A DNA stretch of 64,000 nt, from contig CAWCZY010000007.1 of the NCBI GenBank assembly GCA_963800215.1, positions 496,001 to 560,000 of the forward strand, given 5' to 3'. Every line of letters starts with the position of its first letter. Position 1 is the first letter of the stretch. The translations under genes were made by a program, and so were the position numbers. Under the pieces are notes generated by a model. The model ran no database searches. It saw nothing but the letters and a program-made list of their open reading frames with translations, and had not been told where the DNA came from. Of the stretch, positions 37,374 through 45,812 are shown piece after piece. The DNA is from JAJPKK01 sp963800215. Lineage in GTDB: Bacteria; Pseudomonadota; Alphaproteobacteria; Rhizobiales; Xanthobacteraceae.

Positions 37374-40300
37374 TCATCTATACCTGTTGAATGAATAGCG
37401 GCGGACTACGCGGGCGAGCTTCAGATATTTTTCGACTGTTGCTCCTTCCGGCGGAGACAATCTGTCGATCGAACGAATTGCCAAACCAAGGCCCGGTGCA
37501 TCATTCTTGACTCGCTTCAGCGCTTCCCAGTGTTTGTCCGGTCCCCCGTCAATCGGTCGTTCCAATTTTGTCCACGCGGACTCGAGGCGCTCCTGGGCAT
37601 CCAGCGAATGCAGAGCGGCATAGAACGCATCGGCGACATCGACTGATTGTCCGGTCTCAACTGCGGCAAGCAAGGCCACGACAGGATAGAGAGGCTTTTT
37701 GCCGTCGCGACCGAGAAATTCATCCAATTGAGCGTCAGAAAGCCGGGCGCGGACAATGCGGTAGATATTGACCAAGCGCTTGACGGCGCGCGGGCTCTTG
37801 CTCGCAATTACTCCGATCTCAGGGCTGGCAAGAAAGTCAATCTCGACTTTTTCCAATCGCATGGAGGCAAGCGCCGCGTCGACGGCCTCAAATTCGTCTC
37901 GATCGGCGAATGCCTTGGTCTCGTTCGTGTCCGCTTCCGGCTCCGGTTCGCCGCGGACGAAGTCGGATTCGCGCGACCCGGCGGCCGGCGCCACTAATCC
38001 CTTGAAGATGTTTTCACCGCCTTCGCTCTTTTCGTTCTTTTTTAACAGCTCACGCACATATGCGGCGTAAGTGCCTCCCTTGCCGGTGGCGTCGTCTGTC
38101 CTCAAGCGGTCAAGCCAAAACGGGATCTGGAATATCTTTTCCAGATAGTCGATGGCTCGCTTGCGACGAGCCGCCTGCCCATCGTCCCTAACGACGTCGG
38201 CCTCAAAATGCTTGGCGACCGCGCCTTCGATCCATCGCACGTCGACGCCCACGACCACGACGAACAGTTCGAACGCGAGCAGCAGATGAATGGCCTGCAA
38301 TACCGCATACACTTGATCGTGCGTGCAACGATCCAGATCGTCTATGTATAATGCAATGCGGTCTGGCACCTGCAGCGCGTTCTGGTCCGACGTATTGCGC
38401 CACTGCTTGAGAGCTTGGCGCTCCTCGGCGCTCAACGCCTCTCCCCGCTTCTCCTTCTCGTCCGCTCTGCGGCCTAAGCGTGTCGTGGTCACTATGGAGT
38501 TGAGCTGTTCGAAGGAGCGGCGGGCACGGCTGACGATCCCGACCTGCTTGTCGTATTCGCGGACGTCTCCGTCCTCGAACAGGAAGTAGCGGAGAATTGT
38601 CGCTGGCGCGTGAGTGTGAAAACCGGGCCCATAGTCAAGCAGAGGCTTACGCGCCTCAGCCAAATCCTTTTCAGCCTTCGCGAGCTTGTTCGCCGCGTCT
38701 TCGGCTTCCTGTCGTTTGGACTGAATTTCGGACGCCAATTTCTCGCGCGCTTCCTCGACCGCCCGGGCATATTTCCAGGCCCCGTCTAAAATCGGCTTGG
38801 CTGACCTAAACGCCTGCCACAGCGCCCCGAACGCGGCAAACGTGCCCACACCCCAGGCTGCCAACCTTTGAAACCATGTCGCAAGATCGGTAGGATCAGC
38901 CGCCTTCAGGCCCATACCCAGCCCGGCGAGGATCATGACCGCAGCGATACAAAGGCCGGTCGGCCACCCGCCACTAATCAGGATACGTGCAATTAACGCG
39001 AGCTTTCCGGGAACGGATGCGGCTTCGACGACCGCGGCGGTGAACCCCTTCACGTCCTCCGCAAGGTCGTCTCGGTATAGGCGGCGCCCGACCTCCTTCA
39101 GTTTATCGGCATTCTGACTGCGAATGGCCTCCAAATCTTGGTTCAACTGCTTTGACGCGAGCGCAAAGTCGCTGGCCGTGAGCCGCGTCTCTGCGGAATC
39201 GAGTGCTTTCTGCGCAGCATCCGACTTTCGTTTCGCATCTTCGACCTGTTTCTCGGCCTGTAGCGCTCCGGCTTCGAGGCTGCGCACCCGATCAGCGACC
39301 TTGCCGATCAAAGCTTTGTAATCGGCGGCCCGGCCGCCGTCATAGCCACCGCGCCTGAGTTGATCGAAAAAGACCGCGGTCAGACTTGCCCATAAATTCG
39401 CATCGGCGAAATGCCAAGCGTTAAAGCGAATTTGCACGATGTTCTCGACGAACTGAAGCGGCTTGGCACCTTCCGCCTTACCGCTGTCCGCCGTCCGATC
39501 CGGATCCGGCCGACATAGCCTCGTGACCTCATGCTGGAGCCTTTCCATAAACGTCGATTTGCCTGAACCCCATTCGCCGAACAGGCAAATTGAAAGCGGT
39601 GGCGTCGCCTCCTCGAGGCAAATCAAACGCGCGAACGCCCTGACATCGGCGTTGATACCGAGTGGATCGGTGTCGCCCGTCGCAAGATTGTCCGGCGTGA
39701 AGCCGGGCGAAGTGTTGCTTGGTTGATCGCCGGTACTGTCTCCCTCCGTAACGCTGGGAGAGGATGGCGGATTGGCGCTCATCCGCCTCCACGCTTCTAC
39801 GAACTCGACAGGTTCCCCGCCAACCGCGACTCGCGAGAGGATCATCTCTTTCGCATCGATCAGATCGAGTTCGAAGCTTTCTCGAGCAACTGTGTGGATA
39901 TTCACGTTGCACATGTGCGGGTCGGGCAGGATCATGGCCGCGAGGATGTGCCGGACACCATATCGATTCTCGCCGATCGTTATCTGCGCCATCGCGCGGG
40001 CGCGCCCGAGGAGGGCTCGCGCGTGAGACGTTAGACCCATACCCGGCGGCAAGCCGCGGAGCGCACTGGAACGCGGCCGTTGGATGTTGGGAGCTTGCTC
40101 CGTAATGAAATCGTCAACCTTGTTTCGACCGACCCGGCTCGTCAACCAGTCATAGAGCCAAGTGTCTGCTGTGTCATCGTCCTTCGGCGGTTGTTGACCG
40201 ATGACCAGCGCGGCCACGAACAAATCGCGTGCGCGCATATTCCCCGCTTTTCGCATTCCCGCGATTTGCGCGCCTATAAAAATAATATTTCGGCCGCCAT

Positions 40301-40391
40301 CCGAAATCGCAAAACCCAGTGCGTCCGCCAATGTCTCGGGAGGCCGGATATCGGGCGGCAATTCATCATCGTCATCATCATCATCATCCAT
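37374..40391 (-). CDS. KAP-family P-loop NTPase with Clp-N-like N-terminal region
   Basis: A 1005-residue protein. Order of parts: an eight-residue Asp tract directly after Met; two helical repeats resembling the Clp/Hsp100 N domain (about 20-65 and 110-155, the second TSHARALLGRARAMAQITIG); a KAP NTPase with Walker A FGEWGSGKSTF (271-281), IRFNAWHF (321-328) and Walker B ALYIDDLDRC (680-689); coiled coil about 376-435; two membrane segments inside the NTPase (about 466-495 and 510-528); a second coiled coil about 540-585. KAP proteins are membrane-associated NTPases; some, such as PifA, block phage growth. The gene stands alone and is visibly less GC-rich than its surroundings, suggesting transfer. 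The ATG is chosen because GAGAGG lies nine bases upstream. Confidence 0.85.
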   Translation of the reverse strand: MDDDDDDDDELPPDIRPPETLADALGFAISDGGRNIIFIGAQIAGMRKAGNMRARDLFVAALVIGQQPPKDDDTADTWLYDWLTSRVGRNKVDDFITEQAPNIQRPRSSALRGLPPGMGLTSHARALLGRARAMAQITIGENRYGVRHILAAMILPDPHMCNVNIHTVARESFELDLIDAKEMILSRVAVGGEPVEFVEAWRRMSANPPSSPSVTEGDSTGDQPSNTSPGFTPDNLATGDTDPLGINADVRAFARLICLEEATPPLSICLFGEWGSGKSTFMERLQHEVTRLCRPDPDRTADSGKAEGAKPLQFVENIVQIRFNAWHFADANLWASLTAVFFDQLRRGGYDGGRAADYKALIGKVADRVRSLEAGALQAEKQVEDAKRKSDAAQKALDSAETRLTASDFALASKQLNQDLEAIRSQNADKLKEVGRRLYRDDLAEDVKGFTAAVVEAASVPGKLALIARILISGGWPTGLCIAAVMILAGLGMGLKAADPTDLATWFQRLAAWGVGTFAAFGALWQAFRSAKPILDGAWKYARAVEEAREKLASEIQSKRQEAEDAANKLAKAEKDLAEARKPLLDYGPGFHTHAPATILRYFLFEDGDVREYDKQVGIVSRARRSFEQLNSIVTTTRLGRRADEKEKRGEALSAEERQALKQWRNTSDQNALQVPDRIALYIDDLDRCTHDQVYAVLQAIHLLLAFELFVVVVGVDVRWIEGAVAKHFEADVVRDDGQAARRKRAIDYLEKIFQIPFWLDRLRTDDATGKGGTYAAYVRELLKKNEKSEGGENIFKGLVAPAAGSRESDFVRGEPEPEADTNETKAFADRDEFEAVDAALASMRLEKVEIDFLASPEIGVIASKSPRAVKRLVNIYRIVRARLSDAQLDEFLGRDGKKPLYPVVALLAAVETGQSVDVADAFYAALHSLDAQERLESAWTKLERPIDGGPDKHWEALKRVKNDAPGLGLAIRSIDRLSPPEGATVEKYLKLARVVRRYSFNRYR

Positions 40392-40460
40392 AAATTCCGG
40401 CCTCTCGTTCGGGCACTGGATTGATGCCACAAGCACATGCAAAAACAAAAGCTGGAGCTC

Positions 40461-40542
40461 GTAGGGTGGCAAAGGCGCGTTCTTCGCGCCGTGCCCACGC
40501 TGTGAGACCGCACGTGGGCACGCTTCGCTTTGCCCACCCTAC
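40461..40542. repeat. GTAGGGTGGCAAAGGCGCG palindromic repeat
   Basis: GTAGGGTGGCAAAGGCG pairs with CGCTTCGCTTTGCCCACCCTAC, and GTGCCCACG with CACGTGGGCAC. It is upstream of the KAP gene start, between it and the pncB stop. A second copy begins at the right edge of the window. Confidence 0.7.
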
Positions 40543-40563
40543 AGGCTGCATCTCCGAAGCAAT

Positions 40564-41868
40564 TCAAATGACCACCGGCTTCTCCACCCGCCCTTCGCCG
40601 CCGAACACCCGCAGGTAGCGGGCGATCTCGGCCGGCGTCCCGGTCGCCTTGCGCGGATTGTCGGAGAGCTTCACCGCCGGCCGGCCGTTCGCCTCTGTCA
40701 CCTTGCAGACCAGCGAGATGGCGGCGAGGCCGTCATTGGGCTCCGGGGCGCAGCCCTTGAAATCATTGGTGAGGTTGGTGCCCCAGCCGAAGCTCATGCG
40801 CACCCTGCCGGCGAAGTGCTTGTAGGTCGCCTCGATGGTGTCGATGTCGAGCGCGTCCGAGAATACGAGGAGCTTGTCGGCGGGGTCGCGTCGCTTCGAT
40901 TTCCACCACGCCATGATCTGTTCGCCGCCGGGCACCGGCGGGGCGGAATCCGGCCGGAACCCGGTCCAATCGGCGACCCAGTCCGGCGCGTCGCGCAGGA
41001 ACGCCGTGGTGCCGAAGGAGTTCGGGCAGCACGATCAGCAGGTTGCCGGCGTAATAGCGCTGCCAGTCGCACAGCACCTGATAGGGCGCGCGGCGCAACT
41101 CCTCGTCGTTTTCCGCCATGGCCGCCAGCACCATGGGCAGCTCGTGGGCATTGGTGCCGATCGCCTCGAGGTCGTTGTCCATCGCCATCAGCACGTTGCT
41201 GGTGCCGATCAGGGCGTCGCCCAATCCTTCCTTGAGCGCCTCGACGCACCAGCGCTGCCATAGGAAACCGTGGCGCCGCCTGGTCCCGAAATCGGAGATG
41301 CGCAGGTCCGGCAACAGGCGCAGCCGCTCGACCTTGGACCACAGCTTGGCCTTCGCCCGCGCATAGACGACGTCGAGGGTGAAGCGCCCGTAATGGCGCA
41401 GCGCGGCGCGCGAGCGCAGCTCGTTGATGATTGCGAGCGCGGGGATTTCCCACATCGTGGTGTGGGTCCACGGTCCCGCGAACTGGAGGACATACTGGCC
41501 GTCTTCCCGGCGCAGCTCGTATTCGGGCAGCGAGAAGTCGGCGAGCCAGGCGAGGAATTTCGGATCGAAAATATGGGCGCGGCCGTAGAAATTGTTGCCG
41601 CCTAGCCAGATCATCTCCTTCTTGGTGAAGCGCAGCGTGCGGGCGTGATCGAGCTGGGTGCGCAGCTCGCCTTCGTCGATCTCGTCGGCGACGCGCACCC
41701 GCGTGGTCCGGTTGAGCAGCGAAAACGTCACCTGCACGTCGCGATAGAGGCCCCAGATCATCTGGAGCATCATCAGCTTGTAGAAGTCGGTGTCGAGCAG
41801 GCTGCGCACGATCGGGTCGAGCTTGAAGGTGTGATCGTAGACGCGCTTTGCTATGTCGGTGCTGACAT
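40564..41868 (-). CDS. pncB: nicotinate phosphoribosyltransferase, one internal frameshift
   Basis: About 430 residues. It makes nicotinate mononucleotide from nicotinate and PRPP in NAD salvage. The N-terminal KLDPIVRSLLDTDFYKLMML and HAGTR-equivalent region are typical. At 41021 one extra base (on the plus strand GTTC for GTC) breaks the frame between LIVLP and SFGTTAFLRDAPDWV; removal gives the conserved LPDSFGTT. The rest includes VFSDALDIDTI, GWGTNLTNDF and KLSDNPRKATG. The start is uncertain: an ATG at 41866-41868 is out of phase with the body by a few bases, so a second indel at the start is likely. Confidence 0.88.
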
Positions 41869-41922
41869 GACCATCGCCATGTCCCGCGGGTGCTGCCGTT
41901 ATCCCGGATCGGCCGGCTCGCG

Positions 41923-42321
41923 CTATTTAAGGGCCGCGATGCCGGCGCGCGCGATCTGCTCGTCCTCGAACGACTGCACGCCCGATACGCCGATGGCGCC
42001 GACGCATTCATTGTCGTGCATGATCGGGACCGCGCCCTGAATGAACAGCCCGGCCGGAAAGGAAATGAAGGACGGGCGTTCCTTGACGCGCTCCTCGAAA
42101 TCCTTGCTGGGCCGCCGCGTCAGTGCGGATGTGCGCGCCTTGCCGGTCGCGACCTCCGCGGTGGTCACGGCGGCGCCGTCCATGCGGTCGAGATGAAGCA
42201 GGAAGCCGCCGTCGTCGACGATGGCGATGGCGACCTTCCACTTGTTCTTCTCGGCCTCGGCGGCACAGGCCGCCATCATCTTCTTCACGTCGGCCGAAGT
42301 CAGGCACGGTTTGGTACGCAT
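41923..42321 (-). CDS. GlcG/HbpS-family (DUF336) protein
   Basis: A 132-residue cytoplasmic protein covering one whole HbpS/GlcG domain: LTSADVKKMMAACAAEAEKN, AIVDDGGFLLHLDRMDGA, FPAGLFIQGAVPIMHDNECV and GAIGVSGVQSFEDEQIARAG. The family binds haem or small cofactors (HbpS) or accompanies glycolate and diol utilisation genes (GlcG, PduO C-terminal). GGAG lies upstream of the ATG. No partner gene is adjacent. Confidence 0.85.
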   Translation of the reverse strand: MRTKPCLTSADVKKMMAACAAEAEKNKWKVAIAIVDDGGFLLHLDRMDGAAVTTAEVATGKARTSALTRRPSKDFEERVKERPSFISFPAGLFIQGAVPIMHDNECVGAIGVSGVQSFEDEQIARAGIAALK

Positions 42322-42440
42322 CGGGCACTCCGATGTGTTTGCGGCGATATGGCGCGGCATTGGATGCTATGGTAGTCGTCCGGCCGGGGGCCTGTCGATA
42401 AGCGGCGAACGCATGATTTCAGCAAAATTCCGAGACATAC

Positions 42441-43200
42441 GTGTCGGCCCCGCTGCTGGCGGCGGCGCTGGCGTCGATGCTGGCGGCGGCAAGCGCGCGC
42501 GCCGAACCGCGCGACGATTTCCTCGCCGGCCGCACCAAGGCGTGTGCCGGCTGCGACCTGACCGGCGCCAATTTCAAGCGCCGCGACCTCACCGGCGCCG
42601 ACCTGACCGGGGCCAAGCTCAAGGATGCGAATTTCCACGACGCCAAGCTCGCCGGCGCGCGGCTCGACGGGCGCCGACCTCTCCGGCGCGAACCTCAACA
42701 AGGCCAATCTGAGCCGCGCCCAGCTCACCGGCGCGGTGCTGCACGAGGCGATGCTGTACGGCGCCGTTCTCGACGGCGCGGCGCTCGACGGCGCCGATTT
42801 CACCGACGCGATGATGGGGACCGCGCGCCTGCTGCGCAGCAATCTCGCCAAGGCGATCCTGCGCAATGCCGACATGCGCAAGACCCGCCTCACCGACGCG
42901 GTGCTCACCGGCGCGGACCTCACCGACGCCGCGCTCGACGAGGCATTCGCCCGCGGTGCCCGGCTCGACGGCGCGACGCTGTCCGGCACCCGGCTGATGG
43001 GCGCCGAACTGGTCGAGGCGAGCCTCGTCGGTGCCGACCTGCACGAGGCCAATGCGCTGCATGCCAATCTGCGCGGCGCCGACCTCACCCGCGCAAATCT
43101 CGCCGACGCCAATCTGCGGATGGCGAACCTCTACGAAGCCAAGCTCGACGACGCGATCCTGCGCGCGACGATCATGCCCGACGGTACCACCCAGCCGTGA
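42441..43200 (+). CDS. exported pentapeptide-repeat protein with CxxC head (copy A), one frameshift
   Basis: About 252 residues after removal of one G from GGG at 42669-42671, giving RLDGADLSGANLNKANL. A signal region (LLAAALASMLAAASARA) is followed by DDFLAGRTKACAGCDLTGAN, which contains a CxxC pair and is the entry to about 25 tandem A(D/N)LxG pentapeptides, ending AIMPDGTTQP. The right-handed beta-helix should lie in the periplasm. Copy B at 45033 has the same head (FLAGTAKSCIACDLSGQNF) and tail (AIMPDGKRNE). GTG is taken as start; an ATG at 42413 is out of phase. Confidence 0.8.
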
Positions 43201-43225
43201 TGTTCAGGACGTTCCAACGTACGCT

Positions 43226-43304
43226 GTCATCGCCCGGCTCGACCGGGCGATCCAGTAGACGCCGACCGGGAGTACTGGATTGCCCGGTCGAGCCGGGCAA
43301 TGAC
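43226..43304. repeat. palindromic repeat, family GTCATCGCCCGGCT (79 bp)
   Basis: GTCATCGCCCGGCTCGACC at the left and GGTCGAGCCGGGCAATGAC at the right are inverted, with CCAGTA/TACTGG inside. It is 26 bases after the stop of pentapeptide copy A and before a convergent gene, an expected place for a transcription-end hairpin. Confidence 0.8.
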
Positions 43305-43337
43305 AACAATCGAGAGCTCGACGAAATCGGAAATGCG

Positions 43338-44093
43338 TCAGCGCGCGCCGAGTGCGTAGATCTCGAGGCGGGCCGAGCTCTCGAACTGGCCCTGGGTCAG
43401 CTGGGTCGGCAATTGCGGATTGACGCCGCTCTGGCCGGGCTTGCGGAAGAGATTGGCACGGATGACGATGCGGCGGCCGGCGGCGGGGTCGTTGCGCTCG
43501 CAGACCTGCTTGATGAAGAGCGAGCCGACCGCGCTCTCGCCCTCGCCCGGCGGCACCGACTTGCAGTCGCGTTCCGGCTTCGATCCCGAAGCGGGACGCC
43601 ATGACGCCGCCGAACAGCGTAGGACTCCTCGCGCTTCTTGCGGTCGGCCTCGGTGATGTCGTTGCGGTGGTCGGGGCGCGGATCGGTCACCAGGCGGATG
43701 CCCTGGAGGATGCCGGCGTCGTCGAACAAGGCGCTGGCGATCACCGGAAACGTCACCTCATGGGTGCCGGCCCAGCGCGAGATCTCGCGGTCATTGTCGT
43801 GGGCACGGGCGATGTATTCGATTTCGTCGTCGTACTCGAAATAGACCTCATGCAGGCCGTCGGCCTCGGCCGGACAGCGCTTGAAATCGGCCCAGCCGGT
43901 GAGCGGCGCGCGCGGCGAGCCGCCATTGGAGCCGCAGGCGAAGGCCTGGAATTCCTGCGGCGCGCGGCTGCGCCGATACCGGCGCGCCGAGCACGAGGTC
44001 CCAGATGGTGGAACGATGCAGCTCCTCCTCCGCGGCGGCGGCCGCCGCGGTCGACCCCAGCATCCCCAGCATCAGCACTGCCGCAAGGCGCAT
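43338..44093 (-). CDS. exported protein of unrecognised family (copy A), three frameshifts
   Basis: A signal peptide (RLAAVLMLGMLGSTAAAAAA) then about 225 residues, recovered only by removing one base at each of about 43960, 43618 and 43585; the corrected length of about 250 is close to the 247 of copy B at 52085. Shared blocks: ACGSNGGSPR (CGSNGGPPR in B), DGLHEVYFEYDDEIEYIARA (GLYEIYAPFDDEQDYVGRA), FIKQVCER (FIKQRCEK), LFRKPGQSGVNP (FLRKPGQSEVNP) and GQFESSARLEI (GQFESWTRFEI). No known domain was recognised. Both copies lie beside a cytochrome c gene. The regular repair by single-base removal argues for sequence error rather than decay. Confidence 0.65.
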
Positions 44094-44239
44094 GGACACA
44101 TCCTTTTTCGGCGCTCATCGTAGCGCGCATGGCCGCGTGCGCCAATCTTGCCGTTGATCGCGTGACATCAAGACGCTAGACGTTTAGTGACCATCGCTGC
44201 ATCGGGGAAGAAACAGTCGGCAAGGAAACGGAGCGACAC

Positions 44240-44806
44240 GTGGCGCTATCGAAAATGCCTCATAACGCAAATCGAACGGCCATTGGCATATGGCGCGCCT
44301 TGCGGAACGCGGCGGCAGTGGCCGCCGTCACGGCGGCGGTGCTGGTCTCGACCCTGCCCCTCGCCGCACAGACCCCCGATGCCAGCGATATCGCCGAAGG
44401 CGCGCGGCTGTTCCGGCAGAAGGGCAATTGCCAGTCCTGCCACGGCTGGGCCGGCGACGGCCGCAAGATGGACAGCCAGATGCCGGACGGCGCCAATTTG
44501 CGCGAAACCCGGCTCGACCGCGCCGCCCTGGTCATGACCATCAAATGCGGCCTGCCCGGCACGGGAATGCCGCCGTTCGACAAGTTCGCTTACAGCGACG
44601 GCCGTTGCTATGGCCTCAAGCAGGCCGACCTCGCCAAAGCCGGCCACCGCATGAGCGATCCGCCGGCGACGCTGCAGAACCGGGAAATCGAGTTCATCGC
44701 CGATTTCATGTTCGCCAAGGTCATCGGCAAGGGCCCGATGGACCACGCCAAGTGCGTCGAGTTCTGGGGCGAGGAGGCCGAGCCCTGCAGCGAGTTCCCG
44801 AAATAG
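44240..44806 (+). CDS. periplasmic cytochrome c (copy A)
   Basis: A 188-residue single-haem cytochrome c. An N-terminal membrane/signal segment (AVAAVTAAVLVSTLPLAAQ) precedes the haem motif CQSCHGWAGDG. The distal Met is probably in GLPGTGMPPFDKFAYSDGRC. The C-terminal part (IEFIADFMFAKVIGKGPM, then CVEFWGEEAEPC) is shared with the cytochrome at 52825 (VVKYLFAKDVGRGP, CVDFWGVDTKQC). GTG start with CGGAG upstream. It precedes the pentapeptide copy B/NosR-like/ApbE genes on the same strand with a 226-base gap, so it may belong to the same transcription unit. Confidence 0.85.
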   Translation: MALSKMPHNANRTAIGIWRALRNAAAVAAVTAAVLVSTLPLAAQTPDASDIAEGARLFRQKGNCQSCHGWAGDGRKMDSQMPDGANLRETRLDRAALVMTIKCGLPGTGMPPFDKFAYSDGRCYGLKQADLAKAGHRMSDPPATLQNREIEFIADFMFAKVIGKGPMDHAKCVEFWGEEAEPCSEFPK

Positions 44807-45032
44807 GCCCCTCGAACATCTCGCAGGCTCGTCATTCCGGGGCACGCGTCCCATGCGCCGTGCGCTTGCCGGAGTTGGACGCCGCCCACCCGGCGGGGTG
44901 CGGCGGTCGTTCGCACAAGCCCCGAATCGTCCCAAGCGTTGCGGGCCTTGCGCCGATCACCGCATCAGAACAAGATCGCGGACTTGCGCCGTTCGGGAAC
45001 CCCCCAACGGGGTAACGAGCAGGGAGCGCGCG

Positions 45033-45812
45033 ATGGACGGGAGGACGGGCTTGATTGCCGCGGGGGTGGTCGCGTTCGCGACGCTCGCCGCCGCCGCGCC
45101 CGACGATGTCGCTGCGTTTCTTGCCGGTACCGCGAAATCCTGCATCGCATGCGATCTGTCCGGACAGAACTTCCAGGACCGCGATCTCAAGCGCTCCAAG
45201 CTCGATCGCGCCATTCTGAAGAATGCCGACCTCTCTGCGGCGTCCCTGTTTCGCAGCTCGCTGCAGCACGCCGATCTTTCCGGCGCCAAGCTGGTCGAGG
45301 CCGATCTCAACCGGATCGACGCCAAATGGGCGGATTTTCGCGGCGCCGACATGTCCAAGGCGCTGCTCTACGAAGCCGACCTGTCGAGCGCCAACCTCGC
45401 CGGCGCCAACCTCATCAACGCCCGTCTCGGCCAGGCGCGCCTCAACCAGGCCAATCTCGAAGGCGCGATCCTTGCCGGCACCGACCTGCGCGGGGCCCGG
45501 CTCGCGGGTGCCAAGCTCGCCGGGGCGAACCTGCGAAGCGCCCACCTCGACGGCCAGAAGATGCGCGAGATGGATCTCCGCGGCGTCGATTTCACCCTTT
45601 CCGACATGCCCGAAGCGGACTTCTACGGCGCCGACCTGCGCGGCTCGACCCTCGCCGGCGTCGATCTGTTCGGCGCCGATTTCCACGGTGCCGACCTGCG
45701 CGGCGTGAGCTTCGAGGGTGCCAACCTGAAGAACGCGATCATGACCGACGCACAGACCGAGGGCGCTAATTTCGACGCCGCCATCATGCCGGACGGAAAG
45801 CGCAACGAATGA
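45033..45812 (+). CDS. exported pentapeptide-repeat protein with CxxC head (copy B)
   Basis: A 259-residue protein. A short hydrophobic signal (GLIAAGVVAFATLAAAAP) is followed by VAAFLAGTAKSCIACDLSGQ, then roughly 30 pentapeptide units (ADLSG, ANLAG, ARLNQ and similar) to FDAAIMPDGKRNE. It forms a predicted periplasmic right-handed beta-helix with one CxxC at its N-terminal cap. The stop overlaps the start of the NosR-like gene (ATGA), so the two are translationally coupled. Such a protein in a flavin/iron-sulfur operon could be a scaffold or redox-linked chaperone; its function is unknown. Confidence 0.85.
   Translation: MDGRTGLIAAGVVAFATLAAAAPDDVAAFLAGTAKSCIACDLSGQNFQDRDLKRSKLDRAILKNADLSAASLFRSSLQHADLSGAKLVEADLNRIDAKWADFRGADMSKALLYEADLSSANLAGANLINARLGQARLNQANLEGAILAGTDLRGARLAGAKLAGANLRSAHLDGQKMREMDLRGVDFTLSDMPEADFYGADLRGSTLAGVDLFGADFHGADLRGVSFEGANLKNAIMTDAQTEGANFDAAIMPDGKRNE

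Noticed and set aside
42441..45812. Pentapeptide proteins as Qnr-type gyrase protectors
   Set aside because: Both copies have signal peptides and a CxxC head and lie among periplasmic redox genes, so a cytoplasmic gyrase target is unlikely.
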